A stretch of DNA of 64,000 nt, taken from the NCBI RefSeq assembly GCF_002163835.1, contig NZ_CP019331.1:1711001-1775000 (forward strand), given 5' to 3'. How positions within the stretch are numbered: position 1 is the stretch's first letter; every line of letters starts with the position of its first letter. This document shows, piece by piece, positions 43,877 through 52,386 of this stretch. Under the pieces are notes generated by a model. It saw nothing but the letters and a program-made list of their open reading frames with translations. It had not been told where the DNA came from and made no database searches. A program made the translations under genes and the position numbers. This stretch comes from Polaribacter sp. SA4-10 (lineage in GTDB: Bacteria > Bacteroidota > Bacteroidia > Flavobacteriales > Flavobacteriaceae).

Positions 43877-45109
43877 TTAAAATGATCGTATAGCACGTAC
43901 GGTACGCAATCTATTTTTCGTGTCATACCCGTCATATCCAGTCCAAACTCTTACATAGGCCTGGTCTGCTTGACGTTCACTGGAACTCCAGTATACACTA
44001 CCAGACATTCCATCAATAACCGCTTTATTCTCGTATAATTTAGTAAGTTCATCCTTACTAGGTAAATACCAATCATCATATCCATCACTTGTTAAGTTAT
44101 AACATAAATAAGCAGCATAAGGGCCAGTTCCATGATGAGCAACTATTACATCGGTATTTGCATTTCCAGATCCCAATGCCGTAGAAGTACCTCGAAGAGT
44201 AAAATCTCCTGAGCCATTGAACCAATCCGTAACACCAGGGGCAGACTGATCAGAAGGTGCAGCAATTAGACCATGTGTTTCTTCTGCAACATAACCTGTA
44301 TCTCCAGCTTGGAATATATAAAATATTTTTCCTCCTTGAAAATCATCACCAACTGCTGGTGGTGGTGGTGGTGTTCCTCCAACCCAAGTTGGCACGCCAC
44401 TTATCATTTGTAGTGTAGCGGCTTCATTTGGTGTAGCAGCTACCACTACCCATGCTGTACCGTTCCAGTATTGCATATCTCCGGTTGTTGTACCAGAAGA
44501 CTGCCCTTCAGGTGCTACTTCCCAACTTGCTAAACCATCTGCATCAGATTTTAATACTTTACCAACAGCAGGTGAACCTCCTGTAATTTTAACCAAGCCT
44601 GTTTCTGAAGTCCCTGTAACGGTTAAATCGGTTAAAGTTCCAACGGAGGTTAAAGAGGAACCTATTACAGTTGCATTTAAGGCAGTTCCTGTTAATGTTC
44701 CAGCAGCAGTCGCTTTTGCATACAAAGCATACGGCACACTTACTAATTGGGTGGTACCTGTAATTGTGTAAAGACCATTCCCCGTTGCGTCGATCTCTAT
44801 TTTTACAAAGTAAGATCCGGTAGACCAAACAATATTAGAGAAAACCCCACTAAGTGTAGTCCCTGCACCTATATAAATACTTAATAAACCATTTGCATTG
44901 GTGGTTGGTGTTTGTAATTCTTCATAAACTGCTGTTCCGTTTTCCGTGGTTTGCAAAACACTTATTTTCATAGCTACAACTTGGTTGGCAACAATGGCAT
45001 TAGCGGCATCACGTACAACCGCTTGGTAACTTATTTGTTCTGGTGATTGCCCAAAAATACTTACTGTAATTAATAGGGCTGCTAAAAGTGTGAATCTTAT
45101 TTTATTCAT
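43877..45109 (-). CDS. Secreted surface protein with DUF1566 (Lcl C-terminal-type) domain
   Basis: Exported protein of 410 residues. A signal peptide ends near residue 20 (VSIFGQ). Residues about 25-130 (EQISYQAVVRDAANAIV...SVPYALYAKAT) are a domain found at the N-terminus of many Bacteroidota surface proteins. A linker with repeated short beta-like words (LNATVIGSSLTSVGTLTDL) and AVGKVLKSDADGLASW follows, then a PPPPP stretch. Residues about 258-410 form a DUF1566-like domain: GGKIFYIF, DDWYLPSKDELTKLYENK and VYWSSSERQADQAYV. No T9SS sorting domain is seen. It is downstream of a 52-aa peptide gene and a T9SS cargo gene on the same strand. Adhesion is a guess from architecture. Confidence 0.85.
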   Translation of the reverse strand: MNKIRFTLLAALLITVSIFGQSPEQISYQAVVRDAANAIVANQVVAMKISVLQTTENGTAVYEELQTPTTNANGLLSIYIGAGTTLSGVFSNIVWSTGSYFVKIEIDATGNGLYTITGTTQLVSVPYALYAKATAAGTLTGTALNATVIGSSLTSVGTLTDLTVTGTSETGLVKITGGSPAVGKVLKSDADGLASWEVAPEGQSSGTTTGDMQYWNGTAWVVVAATPNEAATLQMISGVPTWVGGTPPPPPAVGDDFQGGKIFYIFQAGDTGYVAEETHGLIAAPSDQSAPGVTDWFNGSGDFTLRGTSTALGSGNANTDVIVAHHGTGPYAAYLCYNLTSDGYDDWYLPSKDELTKLYENKAVIDGMSGSVYWSSSERQADQAYVRVWTGYDGYDTKNRLRTVRAIRSF

Positions 45110-45199
45110 GATTTTTCTTAGAGTTTTAAATACTCCTTATAGTTATTTATGGAGCTGTTTTTACGATGTTATTGTACTAGAAATTTCTTGTAATTTTAA

Positions 45200-45358
45200 T
45201 TAAAAAGGATCGCCACCTGCTTCTGGTGGTGAACCTGCTTGTGCTTTTTGTGGACTTAAAATTATTAAAGTACCCAAAGCGGTTAATGCTGCGTATTTAC
45301 TTATTTTTAACACCGCTTCTTTGCGAGAAATAAGGTCGTTATCTGTGTTTTCTTTCAT
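45200..45358 (-). CDS. 52-residue secreted peptide, unknown function
   Basis: A complete ATG-to-TAA frame in the 257-bp gap between two surface-protein genes, on their strand. The protein starts MKENTDNDLISRKEAVLKIS, has one hydrophobic stretch (YAALTALGTLIILSP, about 22-36), a possible cleavage site after QKAQA (about 41) and a short Gly/Pro-rich tail AGSPPEAGGDPF. The N-region with SRK before the hydrophobic core is signal-like but not a clear twin-arginine signal. The mature part would be only about 11 residues. Coding is supported by the clean frame, signal-like design and operon position. I recall similar peptides in other flavobacteria but cannot name a family. Confidence 0.7.
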   Translation of the reverse strand: MKENTDNDLISRKEAVLKISKYAALTALGTLIILSPQKAQAGSPPEAGGDPF

Positions 45359-45366
45359 GCTGTTTT

Positions 45367-47169
45367 CTATTGAATAAATAATTTTTGAGTCTTCACTTCC
45401 TGATCATTAGATACCTTTATAAGATACAAACCAACACTAAGTCTTGATGCATCTATGCGATGCGTAGTACTTGTCTGTTTTAGTTTCTGGCTTAATACTA
45501 AACGGCCATTTACATCATATAAAACGGCGGTAGCATCTGAGTTTAAGCTTCCTTTAATCATGATTTCTCTTGGAGAAATAGTAGTATAAATCTGTATATA
45601 ATTAAAGTTATTGTTTTCTATGTCTAAAGCTTTAGCGGTATAATGTAGGTAGAAGCGTCCTGCTCCTTCTAAATCTGCCGAAGGTGTAAACGTGTACTCT
45701 TTGTTAGTTAACAAGGTAAAAGTGTTTGTTACTCGATCTTCTAAATACACATTTATATCTGCTGGTAAAGTGGTAGCAAGCGCATCTATACTAATGGTTA
45801 ACGCTGCTAATTTTGCATGTATACCTAAAGGCACAACCACATCATTAAAATCTGCATAGTCTAAACTTTGTATGGCCATTGCTGAGCCTGAATTGTCAGC
45901 CACCAGATTAGAGAAGATTGAAAAACCAGAAGAACTCTGAGAATACGTAGCGGCATCATAACCGATGTCTAAACCTCTAGTGGTGCCTTCTATAAAATAA
46001 ATATCGGTAGTTGCTTTATCAGTTCCACTGCTTAAACGAACCTTACATAAAGCAACCTCCAAATTTGTTTGCTTTCCATTAATAAAATCATCTGCATTCC
46101 CTGTGGTTTGCATGGCGGTTGTAAATGTAACACTACCTCCTGTTGTTTTAGCCTTTACAAAAAAGGCTTGCCCTGGTGCTATTAATTCTGTAATCGCGGG
46201 ATCTGCTATGGTGGCTGAGTTCCAGACCGTCCAACCATTTGAGGTACCGTCACCATTATAACCATATACGGCTTGGTATTCACCGTCAGTGTTAAATTGA
46301 CCCTTATTATCAGTAAAGAAACTGTTAAAATCAATGTAGGAAGGATATGGATTTCCTATAAGGTTCCATGCATTTCCTGCACTGTCATCTGAAATCGATA
46401 CATTTACATCAGCTGTACTTACGGTTCCCGTAAATTTTAACGTGCTGCCGTCTGTGGTGGCTGCTCTATATCCTATACCTGACGATATTATTGTGTTTGC
46501 ATTGTTAGCAGTATCATAATTTTGATAAGCTCCAGCACTTGTATTATAAGGCGCAAAAGCTCTTAAGTTGCCGGAAGCTGCTAAATTTGTATTTGCAGTG
46601 GCAAAAGCTCCAAAAACTTGACCTACAACTGGCGATGAAATTAAATCGTTTGTACCGCCCTCTGCTGAGCCAATTAATGCAGTGTAGCGGTTATAGTTTA
46701 CCGTACCATTAATGGAGCCCTTAACAATTAGACTTGAGAAGGAACTCGATGTTGAATTTAATGTGGTAGCACTATTAGCAGATATCATAGCACCGGCAGC
46801 TACTGTTAAAGAAGCCCCAGGGTCAATCGTTAAAGTATCGAAGTAAGTATTGCTATTAGAAAAGGTAACATCTCCTGTAGTTACAACAATGGCATCTTCT
46901 GCAAAGGAAAGAGCAGTAGGGTCGATTGGTGACCAAGCAGTGTTAAAAGTATAGGTTTTTTTTTCATAGGGCTGTAGTAACCCTTCATGAATTGTAATAC
47001 CATTGTCACTTGTTAAATTGGCGTAAAACACTTGACCAATAGTGTGAACTACTGTACCGCCAGCACTAATAACTTCACCTCCTGAAGAGGTTATGGCATT
47101 TTGTGAATGTACGAATTGAGTAGCAAATAAGACACACGCTACAAGCGTGTTTTTTTTAAAGAAATTCAT
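45367..47169 (-). CDS. T9SS cargo protein with type A sorting domain
   Basis: Secreted or surface-attached protein of 600 residues. A signal peptide (about 1-22, ending VHSQ) precedes a module ITSSGGEVISAGGTVVHTIG...HEGLLQPYE (about 25-68), common at the start of Bacteroidota surface proteins. The middle (about 90-520) is rich in Ser, Thr, Asn and Gly with NLIGNPYPSYIDFNSFF and PGQAFFVKA, suggesting beta structure. The last 75 residues are a T9SS type A sorting domain: EIMIKGSLNSDATAVLYDVNG, RLSVGLYLIKVSND and a terminal QKLFIQ. It is the first of three genes with the 52-aa peptide and the DUF1566 protein. Confidence 0.9.
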   Translation of the reverse strand: MNFFKKNTLVACVLFATQFVHSQNAITSSGGEVISAGGTVVHTIGQVFYANLTSDNGITIHEGLLQPYEKKTYTFNTAWSPIDPTALSFAEDAIVVTTGDVTFSNSNTYFDTLTIDPGASLTVAAGAMISANSATTLNSTSSSFSSLIVKGSINGTVNYNRYTALIGSAEGGTNDLISSPVVGQVFGAFATANTNLAASGNLRAFAPYNTSAGAYQNYDTANNANTIISSGIGYRAATTDGSTLKFTGTVSTADVNVSISDDSAGNAWNLIGNPYPSYIDFNSFFTDNKGQFNTDGEYQAVYGYNGDGTSNGWTVWNSATIADPAITELIAPGQAFFVKAKTTGGSVTFTTAMQTTGNADDFINGKQTNLEVALCKVRLSSGTDKATTDIYFIEGTTRGLDIGYDAATYSQSSSGFSIFSNLVADNSGSAMAIQSLDYADFNDVVVPLGIHAKLAALTISIDALATTLPADINVYLEDRVTNTFTLLTNKEYTFTPSADLEGAGRFYLHYTAKALDIENNNFNYIQIYTTISPREIMIKGSLNSDATAVLYDVNGRLVLSQKLKQTSTTHRIDASRLSVGLYLIKVSNDQEVKTQKLFIQ

Positions 47170-47370
47170 GGGCCCCAGTATAAAATATATTTATAAGTTA
47201 ACTTTAAATAAATTCAGTTTGATTCATTTATTTAAAGGTGTGGGGGAAGTTCTCTATTACAAAATGTATTAATACACAATGCAATAATGCAAAGAACCTG
47301 TTTTTAACATTAAAAAAAGTCAGTATTTATACTGAAATTTAAGTTTTCTGTTGTTTTAAAATTAGCGTGT

Positions 47371-47594
47371 AAAGTTCTTGGTTAACTCAAACCATTTTTA
47401 AAATATGAATTAAAAGAACTCGCTAACAACTTTCCACTAATTGGAGAGGCACGTGTGCATTTACATGATGTGAATACCATGAATTAAATTATAAACTACG
47501 ATAAAAGAGAAGTGAGTTTTACTTTGAAATAGCTGCCTATAACAAAAAAGTGCCACTAACCTATAAACAAACAGCTTACGATATCTACTTGTAG
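47371..47594 (+). pseudogene. Decayed gene fragment, family unknown
   Basis: After KVLG-stop, one frame reads LKPFLKYELKELANNFPLIG and EARVHLHDVNTM. The reading then continues in another frame as NYKLR-stop-KRSEFYFEIAAYNKKVPLTYK and QTAYDIYL before TAG 47594. One frameshift and two in-frame stops lie in otherwise protein-like sequence. I do not recognise the family. The left part of the gap (47170-47370) is AT-rich without identifiable content. Confidence 0.5.
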
Positions 47595-47635
47595 TTACCA
47601 TTAATAGTTTAAAAAAATGCTATTTTAATTACCAC

Positions 47636-47669
47636 GATAAAAAACGCTTTATAGAGAGCGTTTTTTATC
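47636..47669. terminator. Terminator downstream of purE
   Basis: A perfect 13-bp stem GATAAAAAACGCT/AGCGTTTTTTATC lies 21 bp beyond the purE stop. It is symmetrical and could act in both directions. Confidence 0.8.
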
Positions 47670-47689
47670 TTTTTATTGTGAGTAGCAAA

Positions 47690-48169
47690 CTATTTTCTAA
47701 CTCTTTTAGAAGCTTGTTCTACCTTCAATTTCAAACCTTCTTTATAAACAATAATTTTATCGAGAACACATTTGTCTGAAGCTCCAATAATTTGTGCAGC
47801 TAAAATACCCGCATTTTTTGCACCATCTAAAGCTACCGTTGCAACAGGTACACCACCAGGCATTTGTAAGATTGATAAAACAGAATCCCAACCGTCTATA
47901 GAATTTCTACTTTTTACAGGAACTCCAATTATTGGCAACGGACTCATAGAAGCTACCATTCCTGGTAAATGAGCAGCACCTCCAGCACCAGCAATAATTA
48001 CTTTTACGCCTCTTTTATGAGCGTTTTTAGAGTACTCAAATAATTTTTCTGGAGTTCTGTGCGCAGAAACAATATCAACTTCTATTTGAATATCAAAACT
48101 TTCTAAAATATCAATTGCTTCTTGCATTATTGGAAGATCAGAATCACTTCCCATTATTATTCCTACCAT
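47690..48169 (-). CDS. purE: N5-carboxyaminoimidazole ribonucleotide mutase
   Basis: Moves the carboxyl group from N5-CAIR to C4 to make CAIR in purine synthesis. The 159 residues start MVGIIMGSDSDLPIM, followed by the catalytic SAHRTPEKLFEY and GAGGAAHLPGMVAS, all PurE hallmarks. It is 54 nt downstream of purK on the same strand, the usual pairing for the ATP-dependent bacterial route. Confidence 0.97.
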   Translation of the reverse strand: MVGIIMGSDSDLPIMQEAIDILESFDIQIEVDIVSAHRTPEKLFEYSKNAHKRGVKVIIAGAGGAAHLPGMVASMSPLPIIGVPVKSRNSIDGWDSVLSILQMPGGVPVATVALDGAKNAGILAAQIIGASDKCVLDKIIVYKEGLKLKVEQASKRVRK

Positions 48170-48223
48170 ATTTTTTCAATTATCAATAATCAGTTATCAT
48201 TGATAACCGACTACTGTTCACTG

Positions 48224-49387
48224 TTAATTATTTTTACTAATTACCCTAATTGTTTCTTTTACTTTTTGTGCTATTTCTCTCGCTTTATCAATATCACTAT
48301 TTACAATAGTAACATGTCCCATTTTTCTAAAAGGGCGTGTTTCTTTTTTTCCATAAATATGTGGCGTAACCCCATCAATACTTAGAATTTCTTCTATATT
48401 TTGATAAATTACATCACCAGAAAAACCTTCTTCACCAACCAAGTTTACCATAATTCCAGCAACTTTACTATCTGTATTCCCTAAAGGAAGGTTTAAAATA
48501 CTACGAATATGTTGTTCAAACTGATTTGTATAACTTGCTTCAATTGAATAATGCCCAGAGTTATGAGCTCTTGGAGCCACTTCATTTACTAAGATTTTAT
48601 CATCTATTGTTTGAAACATTTCAACAGCTAATAAGCCCACAAAATCTAACTCTTTTACAACTTTTAATGCAAGTTCTCTCGCTTTTTCTGCAACTTTAAA
48701 ATCAATTCTTGCAGGACAAATTACATATTCTACTTGATTTGCTTCTGGATGAAATTCCATTTCTACAACAGGATATGTTTTTACTTCTCCGTCTGCATTT
48801 CTTGCTACAATCACTGCTAATTCATTTTTAAACGGAATTAGTTTTTCTGTAATGCATTCTACATTTGGTAAATTTTCTAGATCTTCAATAGTTCTAACAA
48901 TTTTAACTCCTGTGCCATCATACCCAAAACGTGCAGCTTTCCAAACAAAAGGAAAGTTTACAATATTGTTTTCATAAGAATGTTTTAATTCTTCTAAATA
49001 GGCATAATGAGAAAATTCTGCTGTAGGAATTTGATGATCTACATAGAAATTTTTTTGTCTTGCTTTACTTTGAATAATACGTAAATCTTTTGGCTTCGGA
49101 AAAATTGTTAAACCTTCCTCTTCCAATTTATCTAACGCATCGATATTTACATTTTCAATTTCTATGGTAAGTAAATCTACTGTTTTTCCAAAACTGTAAA
49201 CAGCATCAAAATCCAATAAATCTCCAACAATAAATTTGTTACAAATTGCTGCACAAGGTGCATTTTTATTACTGTCTAAAATACTGGTATAAATGTCTAA
49301 TTTTTGAGTTTCTGCTAAAAGCATTCTACCTAATTGTCCACCACCTAGAACACCTAGTTTAAAATCTGAAGAAAAATAGTTTTTCAC
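48224..49387 (-). CDS. purK: N5-carboxyaminoimidazole ribonucleotide synthase
   Basis: ATP-grasp enzyme of 387 residues that carboxylates AIR to N5-CAIR, supplying PurE. LGVLGGGQLGRMLLAE near residue 12 is the N-terminal nucleotide-binding start. The ATP-grasp part includes FPFVWKAARFGYDGTGVKIV and ILVNEVAPRAHNSGHYSIEA. Normal length. First gene of purK-purE. Confidence 0.97.
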   Translation of the reverse strand: MKNYFSSDFKLGVLGGGQLGRMLLAETQKLDIYTSILDSNKNAPCAAICNKFIVGDLLDFDAVYSFGKTVDLLTIEIENVNIDALDKLEEEGLTIFPKPKDLRIIQSKARQKNFYVDHQIPTAEFSHYAYLEELKHSYENNIVNFPFVWKAARFGYDGTGVKIVRTIEDLENLPNVECITEKLIPFKNELAVIVARNADGEVKTYPVVEMEFHPEANQVEYVICPARIDFKVAEKARELALKVVKELDFVGLLAVEMFQTIDDKILVNEVAPRAHNSGHYSIEASYTNQFEQHIRSILNLPLGNTDSKVAGIMVNLVGEEGFSGDVIYQNIEEILSIDGVTPHIYGKKETRPFRKMGHVTIVNSDIDKAREIAQKVKETIRVISKNN

Positions 49388-49409
49388 GTTGAATATTGTT
49401 GTGTTTTAG

Positions 49410-49417
49410 CAAAAATA
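49410..49417 (-). promoter_or_regulatory. -7 element of purK-purE
   Basis: The minus strand reads TATTTTTG, a perfect TAnnTTTG, 23 bp before the ATG at 49387. Confidence 0.5.
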
Positions 49418-49445
49418 CACAACTCATTTTAACTAATCTATAAAA

Positions 49446-49862
49446 TTAATTTCTTATTTGTACTGCATCATTACTAATTAAGTTAACAGAATACATTAGC
49501 ATACCACACCCTTCTTCTCCAATTAACCTACCACCTTCTAAATAATTATAGTTTTTATTATGACAAATACACGTTATAGTTGGTAAGTTTGAAATATCTA
49601 AGGATGTTTTACAAGTTCTATCAGGACATTCTAAATCAAAAGCTACGAAGTTTGAAGCATTATTTCTTATAATATAAATTGACCTACCGTTAATTAAATA
49701 GGTGTCACTAGTACCATTTATTGTTAAATTTTGATAGCTTGGAAGTCTCGTATTTAAAACTTCTGACACAGATATGCCCATAAAACAATCATTAATTCTT
49801 GTGTTATCTTCACAAGATAGTATCGTTGTAAAAATAATTATAAATACTACTTTTTTTATCAT
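49446..49862 (-). CDS. Small lipoprotein with degenerate Rieske-like domain
   Basis: Probable lipoprotein of 138 residues: lipobox ILSCED gives a lipidated Cys near residue 17. The C-terminal half resembles a Rieske fold: FVAFDLECPDRTCKTSLD, then TITCICHNKNYNYLEGGRL and a final strand VNLISNDAVQIRN. In a true Rieske protein the cluster is bound by CxH and CxxH. Here the first pair reads CPDRTC without a His, and the second is CICH. An intact 2Fe-2S cluster is therefore doubtful. Divergent from greA. Function unknown. Confidence 0.65.
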   Translation of the reverse strand: MIKKVVFIIIFTTILSCEDNTRINDCFMGISVSEVLNTRLPSYQNLTINGTSDTYLINGRSIYIIRNNASNFVAFDLECPDRTCKTSLDISNLPTITCICHNKNYNYLEGGRLIGEEGCGMLMYSVNLISNDAVQIRN

Positions 49863-49911
49863 TTAATGTTTTTCGTTTATATTTAAACGCTTGCAAGTTA
49901 CAAATATTTTG

Positions 49912-49919
49912 TATATTTG
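49912..49919 (+). promoter_or_regulatory. -7 element of greA
   Basis: TATATTTG, a perfect TAnnTTTG, with TTG of a possible -33 element at 49891-49893. The predicted start is near 49923. Confidence 0.6.
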
Positions 49920-49925
49920 TAGTCT

Positions 49926-49958
49926 AATCTCATTCCTGTAAAGGGTAATGGGATTTTT
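49926..49958 (+). promoter_or_regulatory. Leader hairpin of greA, possible attenuator
   Basis: AATCTCATTCC pairs with GGTAATGGGATT (one bulge, G-U pairs) and is followed by TTT, all between the predicted transcription start and the greA ATG. It could be a weak early terminator or a 5' stabiliser. Confidence 0.45.
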
Positions 49959-49972
49959 AAATTATAGTAACT

Positions 49973-50446
49973 ATGAGCGAAATATCCTATTATTCTGCAG
50001 AAGGATTAAAGAAATTAAAAGATGAGTTGTTAAAATTAGAACAATTTGAACGACCAAGAGTAACTATCGAAATTGCAGATGCACGAGATAAAGGGGATCT
50101 AAGTGAGAACGCAGAATACCATGCAGCAAAAGAAGAGCAATCTCATTTAGAGTTTAAGATTGCAAAATTAAAGAATGTAATTTCTAATGCACGTATTATA
50201 GATGAATCTCAATTAGATACTTCTAAAGTATTAATTCATTCTATTGTAAAAATAAAAAATTGCACAAACGGAATGGAGTTTTCTTACACGTTAGTTGCAG
50301 ATTCTGAAACGGATGTTAGAAACGGAAAACTATCTGTAAATTCACCTATTGGTAAAGGTTTATTAGGTAAAGAAGTTGGTGATACTGCAGAAATTCAAGT
50401 TCCTAATGGAATTATGAAATTTGAAGTTATTGCTATTTCTAGATAA
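49973..50446 (+). CDS. greA: Transcription elongation factor GreA
   Basis: Rescues stalled RNA polymerase by stimulating transcript cleavage. The 157 residues have the N-terminal coiled coil (about 8-75) with the conserved tip region EIADARDKGDLSENAEYHAAKEEQ, whose acidic residues reach the polymerase active site. The C-terminal FKBP-like domain includes SPIGKGLLGKEVGD. Length normal. Its own leader carries a hairpin. Confidence 0.97.
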   Translation: MSEISYYSAEGLKKLKDELLKLEQFERPRVTIEIADARDKGDLSENAEYHAAKEEQSHLEFKIAKLKNVISNARIIDESQLDTSKVLIHSIVKIKNCTNGMEFSYTLVADSETDVRNGKLSVNSPIGKGLLGKEVGDTAEIQVPNGIMKFEVIAISR

Positions 50447-50467
50447 CGCAATTACTAAGAAGAAGAA

Positions 50468-50506
50468 GAACGAAGTAATCTCTTTTTCTATTAAAAGATT
50501 GCTTCA
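50468..50506 (+). repeat. Partial GAACGAAG-AATCTC repeat after greA
   Basis: GAACGAAGTAATCTC and AGATTGCTTC face each other as a dyad. The arm is the same as in the nested element at 39153-39230. Confidence 0.5.
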
Positions 50507-50538
50507 TTAAATTAGAAATAAAGACTTATTTCATTATA

Positions 50539-50580
50539 AATTCGGATTTTGACACTGTCAAAATCCGAATTCTTTTTTAT
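50539..50580 (+). terminator. Strong terminator after greA
   Basis: AATTCGGATTTTGACA and TGTCAAAATCCGAATT form a perfect 16-bp inverted repeat followed by CTTTTTT. Confidence 0.9.
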
Positions 50581-50628
50581 ATTGGTACTTGAACTAAAAA
50601 TCAACAACTAAACTTTAAAAACTATTCT

Positions 50629-51018
50629 ATGAGCATTTTTACAAAAATAATTACAGGTGAAATACCAAGTTATAAAGTAGCTGAAAACTATGATTTTATT
50701 GCTTTTCTAGACATCAATCCAAATGCAAAAGGACATACATTGGTTGTTCCAAAAAAGGAAGAAAACAAGTTGTTTGATTTACCTAAAAAGGAATATTTAG
50801 AATTGATGGACTTCTCTTATAAAGTGGCAAAAGCAATTGAAAAAACGGTGCCTTGTTTGCGTGTTGGAATGAGTGTAATTGGTTTAGAAGTGCCTCATGT
50901 TCATGTACATTTAATTCCTTTAAATGAAATGGCAGATATTCAATTTGCTAAAAAAGTAAAGTTGACAAATGAAGAGTTTGCTGCTTTGGCGGAAAGAATT
51001 GCTAGTAATTTTATATAG
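50629..51018 (+). CDS. HIT-family nucleotide-binding hydrolase
   Basis: Small cytoplasmic nucleotide phosphohydrolase or transferase of 129 residues. FTKIITGEIPSYKV is the usual HIT start, FLDINPNAKGHTLVVPKKE the nucleotide pocket, and PHVHVHLIP the histidine triad. Closest in pattern to Hint-type purine nucleoside phosphoramidases. The exact substrate is not determined. Confidence 0.93.
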   Translation: MSIFTKIITGEIPSYKVAENYDFIAFLDINPNAKGHTLVVPKKEENKLFDLPKKEYLELMDFSYKVAKAIEKTVPCLRVGMSVIGLEVPHVHVHLIPLNEMADIQFAKKVKLTNEEFAALAERIASNFI

Positions 51019-51040
51019 CGTTTTAACTATTTTTCTTTTT

Positions 51041-51137
51041 AGAAGCTATTTCCTGCTTTCACTACTCGCTTTTTTGTTCTGCTGAATTTAGTTCAGCACC
51101 CCAAAAAGAGCTTAAACAAACCGTTCAATCAGGGCTA
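51041..51137 (+). repeat. 97-bp intergenic palindromic repeat, copy C
   Basis: Intact copy: AGAAGCTATTTCCTGCTTTC at the left, dyad TGCTGAATTTAGTTCAGCA in the centre, ACCGTTCAATCAGGGCTA at the right. It is about 88 percent identical to copy A by eye count (12 differences in 97). Confidence 0.88.
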
Positions 51138-51229
51138 AAATTTTTTAAAAAGGTTTGTGATTACTACGAAGACAAGAGTTTTATAAAAACCAATTATAGA
51201 ATCCTGCTTTCGCAAGAATAACAAAAAAA

Positions 51230-52381
51230 CTAAACGCTATCTAACAAAACCTGAAAAGTAGTTCCTTTTCCAATTTCTGATTTTTCTACAATTATTTTTC
51301 CTTTATGATAATCTTCTACAATACGTTTAGAGAGCGACAAACCTAAACCCCAACCTCTTTTTTTTGTCGTAAAACCAGGTTTAAAAATCTGTTTAAAGAG
51401 TTTTTTTGGCATTCCTTTTCCAGTATCAGAAACTATAATTTTAACTTTTTTCTCACTATTTTCTATACGTACTGCCAACTGCCCTTTTCCTAGCATAGCA
51501 TCAATTGCATTTTTTATTAAGTTTTCTATTACCCAACCAAAAAGCTCTGCATTTAATTTTGTAAAAATTTCATTCTCCTGAGAAGAAAAAGAAAATGAAA
51601 TCTGTTTAGAACTTCTAGACTCTAAATAATCAAAAGCTTGTTTAGTAACCTCAACAATGTTCTTTCTTTTAAGTTCTGGCGTTGAGCCAATTTTAGAAAA
51701 ACGATTTGCAATCGTATTTAATCTATGTACATCTTTTTCAATTTCTTCAACATATTTATCATCTACCTTTTCCATTTTTAAAATGGCAATCCAACCTAAT
51801 AAAGAAGACAAAGGTGTACCTATTTGATGTGCCGTTTCCTTTGCCATTCCTGTCCATAATTTATTAGTCTCCGCAACTTTATTAGAGCTATAAAACATAT
51901 AAATAACACTTAAAAACAGTAATAAAATAAGAATTAAAGCAATAGGATAGTAGGTGAGTTTATTTAATAAATCTGAATTTCTATAATAAATAAATTGCTT
52001 ATTTTTTCTATTATAACTAACTTCAATAGGTTCATTTTCAGATTTCATTTTCGCCAATTGCTCCTCTAAATACTCAGATTTTAAAGCCTTTATAGAATCT
52101 AGATTTTGAAAATATTCTATTTTACCGTTTTCATCAACCAAAATCATTGGAATATTGTTATTATTCTCAATTACTTTTAAGGGTAAATCTACATTGGCAT
52201 TTAAATCTGTATTTGTAGCAATTTCTTTTTGAGCAGTTGCTAAAATTTCCATTTTAATACGTTCTTCTTGTTTAAATTTCTGAAAGAAAACAGAGGTATT
52301 CCATAAGATTAAGGAGACTATTATAAACGAAACAAGTATGGAAATTCGTTTAAATAAAAGTGTGTTTGTATAAAAATTCAT
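51230..52381 (-). CDS. Sensor histidine kinase
   Basis: Membrane histidine kinase of 383 residues with two membrane segments (about 12-30 and 143-163) around a periplasmic sensor of about 110 residues. The phospho-acceptor His is in KETAHQIGTPLSS, followed by NLIKNAIDAM, DTGKGMP, FKPGFTTKKRGWGLGLSL. No HAMP domain is obvious. No response regulator is adjacent. A perfect -7 element ends only 6 bp upstream of the ATG. Confidence 0.9.
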   Translation of the reverse strand: MNFYTNTLLFKRISILVSFIIVSLILWNTSVFFQKFKQEERIKMEILATAQKEIATNTDLNANVDLPLKVIENNNNIPMILVDENGKIEYFQNLDSIKALKSEYLEEQLAKMKSENEPIEVSYNRKNKQFIYYRNSDLLNKLTYYPIALILILLLFLSVIYMFYSSNKVAETNKLWTGMAKETAHQIGTPLSSLLGWIAILKMEKVDDKYVEEIEKDVHRLNTIANRFSKIGSTPELKRKNIVEVTKQAFDYLESRSSKQISFSFSSQENEIFTKLNAELFGWVIENLIKNAIDAMLGKGQLAVRIENSEKKVKIIVSDTGKGMPKKLFKQIFKPGFTTKKRGWGLGLSLSKRIVEDYHKGKIIVEKSEIGKGTTFQVLLDSV

Positions 52382-52386
52382 GAAAA

